A stretch of DNA of 64,000 nt from assembly GCF_024707545.1 (NCBI RefSeq), contig NZ_CP062229.1, forward strand, positions 3,205,501 to 3,269,500, read 5' to 3'. The notes beneath the pieces were generated by a model. It worked only from the letters and a program-made list of their open reading frames with translations. It made no database searches and had not been told where the DNA came from. The translations under genes were made by a program, and so were the position numbers. Below are positions 56,031 through 64,000 of the stretch, piece by piece. Source of the stretch: Mesorhizobium onobrychidis (GTDB lineage: Bacteria; Pseudomonadota; Alphaproteobacteria; Rhizobiales; Rhizobiaceae). Every line of letters begins with the position of its first letter. Position 1 is the stretch's first letter.

Positions 56031-56891
56031 ATGAAGCGTTCCGTGCCTTTTGAAATATTCCGCTATGCAGCGATCCTTGCTGCTATGGCGGTGACGCTGG
56101 TGCCGATCCTGTGGATGGTCTCGATGGCCTTCAAGCCGATCGCCGAATGGTCGGCGACCGGCGCCGAGCTCACCTGGTGGCCGAAGAACCCGACGCTCAG
56201 CAATTTCCGCTTCGTCTTCGGTGAGTCGACCAACAACCTCATCGTCGCGCTCGACCGCACCGCCCTGAAGCCGATCCTGTCGTCGCTGCTGTCGGCGGTG
56301 TTCGGAACGGCGATCGCCATGTCGGCGGGCACCGCGGCGGCCTACGGGCTGTCGCGCTTCGGCTCGGGCCAGAACCTGCCGCTGGCGCTGATCCAGCTCC
56401 GCCTGTTTCCGCCGATGGCGGTGATGACCCCTGTCATGATCATGTGGGCCTTCCTCAACTTCACCGACAGCTGGTGGGGGCTGTCGCTGATCTACGGCAT
56501 CGTCACGCTGCCTTTCGCCTTCTGGCTGATGAAGACCTTCTTCGACGACATGCCGCGCGAGATCGAAGAGGCGGCACTGGTCGAGGGCTGTTCGCGGTGG
56601 CGCGTCTTCACTCGCATCACCCTGCCGATGATGCGCGCGCCGCTGGCCAGTGCCGCGCTCTTCGTCTTCATCCTCAACTGGTCGGACTATCTGATCGCAC
56701 TGCTTTTGACGACACGCGAATGGGTGACGGTGCCGGTCTACATGGCCTCGCTGTCGTCTTCGATGACCGGCCAGCTCTACGGTGCCAAGGCGGCACTCGG
56801 CCTGATCGCGGCCGTGCCGCCTGTGATCATGGGCATCGCCATCCAGCGCCATCTGGTGCGCGGGCTGACCTTCGGGGCGCTCAAGCAATGA
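56031..56891 (+). CDS. ABC sugar permease (MalG-like)
   Basis: A 286-aa permease with six helices. Helix 1 [23 protein letters not shown] loop [40 protein letters not shown]. MalG-type C-terminus ([16 protein letters not shown]). Coupled to the next permease by an overlap. Confidence 0.92.
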   Translation: MKRSVPFEIFRYAAILAAMAVTLVPILWMVSMAFKPIAEWSATGAELTWWPKNPTLSNFRFVFGESTNNLIVALDRTALKPILSSLLSAVFGTAIAMSAGTAAAYGLSRFGSGQNLPLALIQLRLFPPMAVMTPVMIMWAFLNFTDSWWGLSLIYGIVTLPFAFWLMKTFFDDMPREIEEAALVEGCSRWRVFTRITLPMMRAPLASAALFVFILNWSDYLIALLLTTREWVTVPVYMASLSSSMTGQLYGAKAALGLIAAVPPVIMGIAIQRHLVRGLTFGALKQ

Positions 56892-57847
56892 GCGCGGTCA
56901 CTGCCACGATTCCGGAGGACGTGATGAAGACCGTCCAGGCAAAGCCGACCCTTCGGGACGAAGGGGCAAAGCTCGGTTTCCGGCTGACACTGCCGGCGCA
57001 GATCCTGGTCCTGTTCATCGCGGTGTTCCCGCTGTTGATGCAGCTCTATATCAGCCTGACCGACTGGTCGCCGCTGTCCGGCCTCGGCTGGTGGAGCGCC
57101 TGGTCGCTATGGAACAATTTCGCCAATTACACCGACCTCGCCGCCGACGCGCGCTTCTGGAGCGCGCTGAAGCGCACGGCCATTGTCATGATCATCTGCG
57201 TGCCGGCGGAATTCCTGCTGGGCTTGGCACTCGCCACGCTGTTTGCCGACGAGTTTCCGGGCAAGCGGGTCTTCTATTCGATCCTGCTGATGCCGATGAT
57301 GGTGGTGCCGGCGGTGGCCGGCTACATGTTCTTCATGCTGTTCCAGTCGGGCGGGCCGGTGAACGACATCCTGTCGGCAGTATCAGGCTTTCCCGTCACC
57401 ATCGCCTGGCTTTCGGACCCGACGCTGGCGCTCATCGCCGTCATGCTCGCCGACATCTGGCAATGGACGCCGCTGATGTTCCTCATCCTGCTTGCCGGCC
57501 TGGTCGGCGTGCCCGAAGACCAGATCAAAGCGGCGACGCTGCTTGGCGCCAATCCCTGGCAGCGCTTCGTCACCATCGTGCTGCCGAAGATGAAGACGAT
57601 CATCATCATCGCGCTGGCAATCAGGGTCATCGAGAACTTCAAGATCTTCGACACGCTCTACATCATGACGGGCGGCGGTCCCGGCGTCGCCACCGAGACC
57701 ATCTCCGTCTACATCTACAAGCTCACCACCCAGGACCTGATCTGGGGCTATGTCGCAGCGATCGCGCTGGCCATCCTGATCGTGCTGTCCATCGCCGCGG
57801 TGTTTGCCATGAAGCGCATGGCCCGGACACGCGAGGTGACGGCATGA
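56888..57847 (+). CDS. ABC sugar permease (MalF-like)
   Basis: A 319-aa permease. Helix [30 protein letters not shown] start typical of UgpA/MalF-type, EAA loop [20 protein letters not shown] and [20 protein letters not shown]. Overlaps both neighbours (ATGA), so the operon is tightly coupled. Confidence 0.92.
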   Translation: MSAVTATIPEDVMKTVQAKPTLRDEGAKLGFRLTLPAQILVLFIAVFPLLMQLYISLTDWSPLSGLGWWSAWSLWNNFANYTDLAADARFWSALKRTAIVMIICVPAEFLLGLALATLFADEFPGKRVFYSILLMPMMVVPAVAGYMFFMLFQSGGPVNDILSAVSGFPVTIAWLSDPTLALIAVMLADIWQWTPLMFLILLAGLVGVPEDQIKAATLLGANPWQRFVTIVLPKMKTIIIIALAIRVIENFKIFDTLYIMTGGGPGVATETISVYIYKLTTQDLIWGYVAAIALAILIVLSIAAVFAMKRMARTREVTA

Positions 57848-58935
57848 GCGCCATCCATTTGCAGAACCTGGTCAAAAAGTTCGGCGACTTCACCGCGCTG
57901 AAGACGATGGATCTTGCCATCGCCGACGGCGAGTTCATGGCGCTGCTTGGGCCGTCGGGCTGCGGCAAGTCGACGACGATGAACATGATCGCCGGCATGG
58001 AGGAGCCGACCGGCGGCAAGATCCTGTTCGGCGAGCGCGACATGGCCGGCGTGCCGATGGGGCGGCGTGGCGTCGGCTTCGTCTTCCAGTACTATGCGAT
58101 CTTCACCCATATGAGCGTGCGACAGAACCTTGCCTACGGCCCAAAAATGCGCGGCGCGCCAAAGGCCGAGATCGACCGCCGCGTCGGCGCGATTGCCGAG
58201 ATGCTGCAGCTGACTCCGCTGCTCGACCGCAAGGCCGACAGGCTGTCGGTCAACATATTGCAGCGCGTGGCGATCGGCCGTTCGGCGATCATGGAGCCGG
58301 CGATTTTCCTGCTCGACGAGCCGCTGTCCAATGTCGACGCCGCCTTCCGGGCTGTCATGCGGACCGAATTGAAACAGCTGCAGCGTCAGTTCCGGCAGAC
58401 CATGGTCTATGTCACCCACGACCAGCTCGAAGCGATGACCATGGCCGATCGCATCGCGGTGATGGACCATGGCGTGCTGCAGCAGGTCGGCACGCCGCTC
58501 GAGGTCTATAACGATCCGGCCAACGTCTTTGTTGCCCGCTTCATCGGTGCGCCGGGGATGAACCTGCTCAAGGGCAGGCCGGCGGAAAGCGACCGTGGCC
58601 TAGTCATCGATCTCGGGCCGCTCGGTGTAACGCCGCCGCTGCCGGCTGAAATCACCGCCGCTGTGCGGGGCGCGCAGGGCTATGTGCTTTACGGTTTCCG
58701 CCCGGAACAGGCGACGCTGGTTGAAGGCGGCCGAGGTCTCTCCTTGCCGGTAACCTTCGTCGAGCGCATCGGCGCGCGCACCATCGTGCATCTCGGCCAA
58801 GGCGAGAGCGCGGTGAAGGCGGTGTTCGACAATGATGTTGGACTGTCGGTCGGGCAAACAGCAGTCGTCGCGCCGGCCGCTCAGTCGGTGCGCGTCTTCG
58901 ACGCCGCCACCGGCCTTGCCATGAAGGCGGGCTGA
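57844..58935 (+). CDS. ABC ATPase A with degenerate signature motif
   Basis: A 363-aa ATPase. Walker A LLGPSGCGKSTTMNMIAGM intact, Walker B IFLLDEPLSNVDA with catalytic Glu, H-loop VYVTHDQLEAMTMAD. The family signature LSGGQ is replaced by LSVNI (RLSVNILQRVAIGRSA). A TOBE-like C-terminal domain is present (YGFRPEQATLVEGGRG). Together with ATPase B it should form a heterodimer. Two different ATPases in one importer also occur in rhizobial glycerol transport (GlpS/GlpT). Confidence 0.93.
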   Translation: MSAIHLQNLVKKFGDFTALKTMDLAIADGEFMALLGPSGCGKSTTMNMIAGMEEPTGGKILFGERDMAGVPMGRRGVGFVFQYYAIFTHMSVRQNLAYGPKMRGAPKAEIDRRVGAIAEMLQLTPLLDRKADRLSVNILQRVAIGRSAIMEPAIFLLDEPLSNVDAAFRAVMRTELKQLQRQFRQTMVYVTHDQLEAMTMADRIAVMDHGVLQQVGTPLEVYNDPANVFVARFIGAPGMNLLKGRPAESDRGLVIDLGPLGVTPPLPAEITAAVRGAQGYVLYGFRPEQATLVEGGRGLSLPVTFVERIGARTIVHLGQGESAVKAVFDNDVGLSVGQTAVVAPAAQSVRVFDAATGLAMKAG

Positions 58936-58939
58936 GACC

Positions 58940-60031
58940 ATGGCCGATATCGTCTTCCGCAATGTGACGAAACGCTATGGCGACACGCTCGCCGTCGACG
59001 ACGCCTCGTTCACTGTCAACGACAATGAGTTCTTCTGCTTCTTCGGCCCGCCGCTATCGGGCAAGTCGACGGTGCTGCGTCTGGTGCTAGGGCTGGAGAC
59101 GCCGGACGCCGGCGAAATCCTGATCGGCGGCAGGCCGGTCAATACGGTGTCGCCAGCCGAGCGCAACGTCGCCATGGTATTCCAGAACCTGGCGCTGTTT
59201 CCGCATATGAGCGCGCGCGACAATGTCCGCTTTCCCCTGGTCGAACGCCGGATCGCCGAGGCCGATATCGAAAAGCGTGTCGCAGACGTCGCGGCCAAGC
59301 TGCATATCGGCCACATCCTGCATAAGCCGCCGGCGCAGCTTTCGGGCGGCGAGCGGCAGCGCGTGGCGATCGCCCGGGCGCTGGTGCGCGATCCCAATGC
59401 CTATCTGATGGACGATCCAATCTCGGCGCTGGACGCCCGGCTGCGCGAGGAGACCCGCGTCGAACTGAAGCGCATCCAGCGCGAACTTGGCAAGACGCTG
59501 ATCTATGTCACGCACGACCAGGAAGAGGCGATGTCGGTCGCCGACCGCATCGCCATTCTTGAGAATGGCAGGATCAGGCAGATCGGCGCGCCGGCCGAGA
59601 TCTATGACCGGCCGGCCAGCACCTATGTCGCGCGGCTGCTCGGTTCGCCGATGATGAACATCTTGAAGTTGCTACGCGGCGAGGGCGGCGTCGAGGCGGC
59701 CGAAGGCACGATCCGCATCGCGGATAAGGCCGCGCCGGCCGATGCCGTCGAGATCGGGCTCAGGCCGGAAGACATCAAGGTCCGTCCCTGGCTGGATGGG
59801 GAAATATCGGATGATGGAACGTCGGATGGGCGTGCGGGGCGCCCGGCGCGAGTGTTCGAGGTCGAGCCGCTCGGCGGCTATACCGTCGTGACACTCGCTG
59901 CCGGGCAGGCGCGCCTGAGGGCGCTGCTGCGCGGCCAGCCGGACGTCAGGCCGGACGCGATGGTGGCGATATCCTGCGAGCCGGGCAGGGTGCATTATTT
60001 CGGGCAAAGCGGGGGGGCGCTGGCAAGATGA
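58940..60031 (+). CDS. ABC ATPase B with altered Walker B
   Basis: A 363-aa ATPase paired with ATPase A. The signature QLSGGERQRVAIARAL is intact. The Walker A is FGPPLSGKSTVLRLVLGL (fourth residue of GxxGxGKST not Gly), and Walker B reads AYLMDDPISALDA, with Asp in place of the catalytic Glu. H-loop YVTHDQEEAMSVAD present. A C-terminal TOBE domain follows. Starts 4 nt after the ATPase A stop. Confidence 0.93.
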   Translation: MADIVFRNVTKRYGDTLAVDDASFTVNDNEFFCFFGPPLSGKSTVLRLVLGLETPDAGEILIGGRPVNTVSPAERNVAMVFQNLALFPHMSARDNVRFPLVERRIAEADIEKRVADVAAKLHIGHILHKPPAQLSGGERQRVAIARALVRDPNAYLMDDPISALDARLREETRVELKRIQRELGKTLIYVTHDQEEAMSVADRIAILENGRIRQIGAPAEIYDRPASTYVARLLGSPMMNILKLLRGEGGVEAAEGTIRIADKAAPADAVEIGLRPEDIKVRPWLDGEISDDGTSDGRAGRPARVFEVEPLGGYTVVTLAAGQARLRALLRGQPDVRPDAMVAISCEPGRVHYFGQSGGALAR

Positions 60032-60066
60032 CGGCGGCTGCAAGGAACGAGCTTCGGGAGGAACAT

Positions 60067-61179
60067 ATGGCTGGCGAAGAAATAGCGGGCAAGGGCTTCG
60101 AGCCGGACGTTAGAGTCCGCACCAGGGAATTCAGGATCGGCTGCGTCGGCGCCGGCATGATCATGGCCGAATGCCATCTTGCCGCCTATCACGAAGCCGG
60201 TTTTCCCGTGGTGGCGATCGCCTCGCGGACCAAGGCCAGTGCCGAGAAGGTCGCCAAGCGCTGGGAGATCCCGACCGTCCACGATACGCCGGAACAGCTT
60301 ATCGAGGACGAAAATGTCGAGATAATCGACCTTGCCTTTCCGCCCGACCAGCAGCCAGCGCTGATCCGCCATGCGCTGAAGCAGACGCACATCAAGGCGA
60401 TCCTGGCGCAGAAGCCGCTGGCGCTGTCGCTCAAGGATGCGATCGAGTTGCGCGACGAGGCGGCCAGGGCCGGCAAGATCCTCTCGGTCAACCAGAACAT
60501 GCGCTACGACCAGTCGATGCGCGTGCTGAAGCAGATCATCGACAGCGGCGCGCTCGGCGACATCGTCTTCGCGCATATCGACATGCACGCCATCCCGCAC
60601 TGGCAGACATTTCTCGAGGACTATGACCGGTTGACGCTCGCCAATATGAGCGTCCACCATCTCGACGTGCTGCGCTTCCTGTTCGGCGATCCCGACGAGA
60701 TTACGACACTGACGCGTAAGGATCCGCGCACGCGTTTCGACCATTCCGACGGCATCACGGTCTCGACGATGCGGTTCCCGTCCGGGGTGCTCGCCGTATC
60801 GCTGGAGGACGTCTGGTCCGGTCCACGCCAGGACGGCTACAAGGACGACCAGCACATCAACTGGCGCGTCGACGGCACAAAGGGCGTCGCCAAGGGCACG
60901 ATCGGCTGGCCGACGGGTTCTGCCTCGACGCTGACCTATGCCTCGACCGAGACCACCGGCGGCGAATGGGTGACACCCAGCTGGGAGACAATGTGGTTCC
61001 CGCATGCCTTCATCGGCGTGATGGAGCAGCTCCAGCACGCGGTGAAGACGGGTGAACCGCCCGCACTGTCCGTCGCCGACAACGTCAAGACCATGGCGCT
61101 GATCGAAGCGGGCTATCGCTCGATCGATGAGGGTCGCACGGTCAAGCTTTCCGAAATCTCGACAAACTCAATCAACTGA
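60067..61179 (+). CDS. Gfo/Idh/MocA-family oxidoreductase
   Basis: A 370-aa NAD(P)-dependent sugar or polyol dehydrogenase. Rossmann loop RIGCVGAGMIMAECHLAAYH (GxGxxxxxxH type), catalytic region IKAILAQKPLALSLKDAIEL (EKP-like with QKP), and MSVHHLDVLRFLFGDPDEIT. GGGAGGAACAT lies before ATG 60067; a start at 60028 overlapping the ATPase stop is possible. It probably oxidises the imported sugar or its derivative. Confidence 0.92.
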   Translation: MAGEEIAGKGFEPDVRVRTREFRIGCVGAGMIMAECHLAAYHEAGFPVVAIASRTKASAEKVAKRWEIPTVHDTPEQLIEDENVEIIDLAFPPDQQPALIRHALKQTHIKAILAQKPLALSLKDAIELRDEAARAGKILSVNQNMRYDQSMRVLKQIIDSGALGDIVFAHIDMHAIPHWQTFLEDYDRLTLANMSVHHLDVLRFLFGDPDEITTLTRKDPRTRFDHSDGITVSTMRFPSGVLAVSLEDVWSGPRQDGYKDDQHINWRVDGTKGVAKGTIGWPTGSASTLTYASTETTGGEWVTPSWETMWFPHAFIGVMEQLQHAVKTGEPPALSVADNVKTMALIEAGYRSIDEGRTVKLSEISTNSIN

Positions 61180-61205
61180 ATCGCTTACAGGGAGGACTTC
61201 ACATC

Positions 61206-62120
61206 ATGATGCAGGCAGGTATCTTCACGGGCTATTTCCCGTACGGCCTCAAGGAAACCGCGCAGAAGATCCGCGCGCTCGATTTCAATACGGTGCAGCT
61301 CGACCTGCATTTTAGGGATGTTGACCTTTCGGCCGGGCAGATCACCAAGGACAAGGCCAGGACTGTTCGCGACACCTTCCGCGATCACAATCTGCCGGTG
61401 TGCTGCGTGTCGGGTTACACCAACATCATCCATCCGGACATGGCCGAGCGCGAGAGGCGCGTCGGCTATCTGAAGGAGATCATCCGCAATGCGCGCCATT
61501 TCGGCACGCCTTACGTGATCTCGGAAACCGGCACCTACAACACCGAATCCGACTGGGTGCATCATCCCAAGAACAAAACCGAGGAAGGCTTTGAGGAATG
61601 CCGCAAGGTCATCGCCGACCTTGCCCAGACGGCCTACGACCACGGCGCGGTCTTCCTGCTCGAAACCTATGTCAACAACGTCGTCGGCTCGGTCGAGGAG
61701 ACGGTGAAGATGTTCGCGCAGGTCGACCATCCCGGCCTCGGCCTTTTGATGGACCCGACCAACTATTTCGAGACGCACAACATCGACAGGATGGACCAGA
61801 TCCTCAACCAGGTGTTCGACACGCTGACCGATAAGATCAAAATAGCCCATGCCAAGGACGTCAAGCGTTCGGGCGGTGACAAGTCGGAGAAGCACGCCGA
61901 CATCGGTGACGAGGACGCGCTGGAGAGCCATACTTTCCGCGGTGTCGGCGAGATCGAATTGCCGGCGCCCGGCCTCGGTTCGCTGAACTACGATCTCTAT
62001 CTCAAGCGGCTTGCCGAAAAGCATCCGAACATCCCGGTCATCATTGAGCATCTCTCGGAAGATGACGTGCCGCGGGCCAAGAAATTCCTCGACGGCAAGT
62101 TCCGCGCCAACGGCCTCTGA
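61206..62120 (+). CDS. Sugar phosphate isomerase/epimerase (TIM barrel)
   Basis: A 304-aa xylose-isomerase-like TIM-barrel protein (AP_endonuc_2 fold). QLDLHFRDVDLSAGQI, YVISETGTYNTESDWVHHPK, AVFLLETYVNNVVGSVEETV, HPGLGLLMDPTNYFETHNID and IKIAHAKDVKRSGGDKSEKH give the metal-site Glu, Asp and His. IPVIIEHLSEDDVPRAKKFL holds the last Glu. It probably isomerises or epimerises the product of the oxidoreductase. GGAGGAC upstream. Confidence 0.9.
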   Translation: MMQAGIFTGYFPYGLKETAQKIRALDFNTVQLDLHFRDVDLSAGQITKDKARTVRDTFRDHNLPVCCVSGYTNIIHPDMAERERRVGYLKEIIRNARHFGTPYVISETGTYNTESDWVHHPKNKTEEGFEECRKVIADLAQTAYDHGAVFLLETYVNNVVGSVEETVKMFAQVDHPGLGLLMDPTNYFETHNIDRMDQILNQVFDTLTDKIKIAHAKDVKRSGGDKSEKHADIGDEDALESHTFRGVGEIELPAPGLGSLNYDLYLKRLAEKHPNIPVIIEHLSEDDVPRAKKFLDGKFRANGL

Positions 62121-62188
62121 CAGGAGCCCTGCGTCGCCGCCATGCGGCGGCGCTTTCCGCCGGGAGGAAATATAATGGAGGAAGAGAG

Positions 62189-63124
62189 ATGTTGAAATTC
62201 GGATTGAAACTGGCGGCCGCCGCGACAGTGCTCGCCGGCCTCGCATTCAGCTCGCAGGCATTGGCGCAGGAGAAGACGTTTTATCTGCTGTCGCATGGCG
62301 GCCCGTCGGATGCATTCTGGCTCGACTGGAATGCCGGTGCCACCAAGGCCTGCGACCAGCTCAAGGTGACCTGCAAGATCTCCTTCAGCGGCGGCGACAT
62401 GGCGGCGCAGAAGGAAGCTTTCAGCTCAGCACTCGCCGCCAAGCCGGACGGTATCGCCACCACCTCGGCGCAGCCCGGGCTGTGGACGGAAGAGGTGAAG
62501 GCAGCCAAGGCTGCCGGCATCCCGATCGTGTTCTTCAATACCGACGATCCGGCAACCGGGCGGCAGGCCTATGTCGGCGCCGATCTCAAGGAGGCCGGTG
62601 CCATCTGGGCCAAGTACCTCGTCGACCACAAGATGGTGAAGCAGGGCGACAAGGTGTTCCTGCCGGTGGAAGTGCCTGGAGCCAGCTACCAGCAGCTCGA
62701 GACCGAAGGCATCGCCAGCGTCTTCGATCCGCTCGGCATTAGATATGACGTGGTCGATTGCGGCACCGATCCGGCCGGCATCATCGCCAAGATGACCGAC
62801 TATGTGGTCGCCAACAATCCGCCGGCGATCATCGCGCTCGGCGATTCCGTCGCGGCCAGCATCAAGCGGGTGTTCGACGGCGCCGGCGTGCCGGCCGGCA
62901 AGATCCCGGTCGTCGGCTGGGGGAATTCCAGGGAAACCGCCGAAGCCGTCAAGGCCGGCTTCGTCAACGCGGCTGCCTGGCAGTTCCCGTCGGCGCAGGG
63001 CTTCATGCCGGTGGCGCTGCTCGGGCTTGCCGCCGCGGGTGAACCGATCGGCTACGACATTCACACCTTCAGCCTCTACGACGCCACAAGCGTCGAGCCG
63101 ATCCTGAAACTCTACAACAAGTGA
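62189..63124 (+). CDS. Ribose-type ABC sugar-binding protein
   Basis: A 311-aa periplasmic binding protein of the type I (RbsB-like, Peripla_BP_4) class. Signal peptide to ~25 (LAAAATVLAGLAFSSQALAQ). YLLSHGGPSDAFWLDWNAGA, ISFSGGDMAAQKEAFSSALA, AGIPIVFFNTDDPATGRQAY and GIIAKMTDYVVANNPPAIIA are typical. It opens a second importer, of a class different from the one at 54339. Confidence 0.92.
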   Translation: MLKFGLKLAAAATVLAGLAFSSQALAQEKTFYLLSHGGPSDAFWLDWNAGATKACDQLKVTCKISFSGGDMAAQKEAFSSALAAKPDGIATTSAQPGLWTEEVKAAKAAGIPIVFFNTDDPATGRQAYVGADLKEAGAIWAKYLVDHKMVKQGDKVFLPVEVPGASYQQLETEGIASVFDPLGIRYDVVDCGTDPAGIIAKMTDYVVANNPPAIIALGDSVAASIKRVFDGAGVPAGKIPVVGWGNSRETAEAVKAGFVNAAAWQFPSAQGFMPVALLGLAAAGEPIGYDIHTFSLYDATSVEPILKLYNK

Positions 63125-63170
63125 TGGAAACTGACGCCCGCCGCGCAGGCGGCGGACGTCACACCCAGGT

Positions 63171-64000
63171 ATGGTTCAAGCAGTCATGACAATTGCCGCA
63201 GAAGAGGAAATGCCTGACGTGAAACGCAGGTCGAGCCTGATCCGCTCACCGCAATTCTCCTCGCTCGTCATCCTCGTGGTGCTGCTGGCGGTGTTCGCCA
63301 TCGCCGACGCCAACTTCCTGTCGCCGCTCAACGTCTCCAACATGATGGCCTTCCTGCCCGAGCTCGGCATCATCGCGCTCGGCATGACGCTGCTTTTGAC
63401 AGCAGGCGAGTTCGACCTTTCGGTCGGCGCCGTGTTCGGTCTGGCGCCGGTCGTGGTCATGCTGCTGGTGCAGAGCGGCCAGGTTGACATCGGCGTGGCG
63501 TTGCTGGCCGGGCTGCTGCTGTGCGTGGCGATCGGCGCCATCAACGGGCTGATCGTCACCAAGATTGGCATCTCCTCCTTCCTGGTGACGCTGTCGATGC
63601 TGCTCGTGGTGCGAGGTGCTGCGCTCTACATCACGCAAGGCTTTCCGCTAAAATCCTGGGACCAGCCAGGCTTTTTCGTGACGCTGCTGGCCGGCAGCTT
63701 CAATATCGGAACGTTCCGTTTCTATACGTCCTTGTGGTGGTTCATCGCCCTGTCGTTGCTGGCGATCTACGTGCTGCACTACGCCAAGCTCGGCAACTGG
63801 ATCAGCGCCATCGGTTCGAACCGTAACGCCGCCGTGGCGCGCGGCGTGCCGGCCGATGCGGTCAAGATCTGGCTGTTCATCCTGACCTCAGTGCTGGCGG
63901 GTCTGGCCGGCATGATCAGTGCGTTCCGCATCTCGGCCGCCTCGCCGGTGGCCGGTACCGGTTACGAGCTCGAAGTGATCGCCATGGTGGTGGTCGGCGG
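63171..64000 (+). CDS. Ribose-type ABC permease (partial, runs off window)
   Basis: At least 276 aa of an RbsC/AraH-like permease. FLPELGIIALGMTLLLTAGE followed by FDLSVGAVFGLAPVVVMLLV is the family hallmark, then IGSNRNAAVARGVPADAVKI and GMISAFRISAASPVAGTGYE. The reading frame is open at the window edge. ATG 63171 or 63186 may be the start. An RbsA-type ATPase is expected just outside. Confidence 0.92.
   Translation, partial: MVQAVMTIAAEEEMPDVKRRSSLIRSPQFSSLVILVVLLAVFAIADANFLSPLNVSNMMAFLPELGIIALGMTLLLTAGEFDLSVGAVFGLAPVVVMLLVQSGQVDIGVALLAGLLLCVAIGAINGLIVTKIGISSFLVTLSMLLVVRGAALYITQGFPLKSWDQPGFFVTLLAGSFNIGTFRFYTSLWWFIALSLLAIYVLHYAKLGNWISAIGSNRNAAVARGVPADAVKIWLFILTSVLAGLAGMISAFRISAASPVAGTGYELEVIAMVVVG

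Overview
The window looks like the chromosome of a Rhizobiales alphaproteobacterium, most likely Mesorhizobium or a close relative. The reasons are high GC, a rhizobial gene repertoire (Kup, Lrp/AsnC, many ABC importers, class III adenylate cyclases, DUF1236 and DUF2934 proteins) and several families of dispersed palindromic repeats typical of that group. No rRNA or tRNA gene was seen.

Layout. (1) 0-6.2 kb is host backbone: a Kup potassium transporter, a gene-poor stretch with small or decayed ORFs including a 48-aa zinc-knuckle protein, an Lrp/AsnC regulator divergent from a tryptophan-2,3-dioxygenase-like gene, a DoxX protein and a small conserved protein. (2) 6.3-26.0 kb and 34.6-36.7 kb form a decayed podovirus-like prophage: terminase, portal, Bbp19-like, scaffold, capsid, tail tubular A and B, internal virion proteins and a tail spike with an SGNH esterase domain, then an endolysin/spanin/holin module. 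No integrase, polymerase, replication or repressor gene is visible. The terminase is split by a repeat element and tail tubular B is frameshifted. A methyltransferase, a DUF559 nuclease, a lipoprotein and a VanZ-like gene are interspersed. (3) 26.0-34.5 kb separates tail spike from lysis genes. It holds a transposon-like cassette (with an IS1182-type IS and an adenylate cyclase), a surface-modification set on the minus strand (SGNH hydrolase, FkbM-like protein, hexapeptide acetyltransferase, OafA-type acyltransferase) and four copies of a small WW-ending protein family. (4) 36.7-44.2 kb is a mosaic of repeats, two more cassettes with the same 25-bp inverted ends, a duplicated small secreted protein, a frameshifted GIY-YIG nuclease between inverted repeats, and small secreted or hypothetical proteins. 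(5) 44.2-52.7 kb is a metabolic operon: GntR regulator, ADP-ribosylglycohydrolase, PfkB kinase and a PotABCD-like importer, followed by a two-subunit aconitase-X dehydratase. (6) 52.9-64 kb is a LacI-controlled sugar or polyol locus: an importer with two different ATPases, a Gfo/Idh/MocA oxidoreductase, a TIM-barrel isomerase, and the start of a second, ribose-type importer that runs off the window.

The most notable structures are: three cassettes bounded by matching 25-bp inverted repeats with CTAG at each edge, carrying different cargo; two unrelated nuclease genes (DUF559 and GIY-YIG), each enclosed by inverted copies of a dispersed repeat; a possible phage-borne O-acetyl conversion module beside an esterase tail spike; and an importer whose two ATPases carry complementary defects, predicting one active and one degenerate ATP site.
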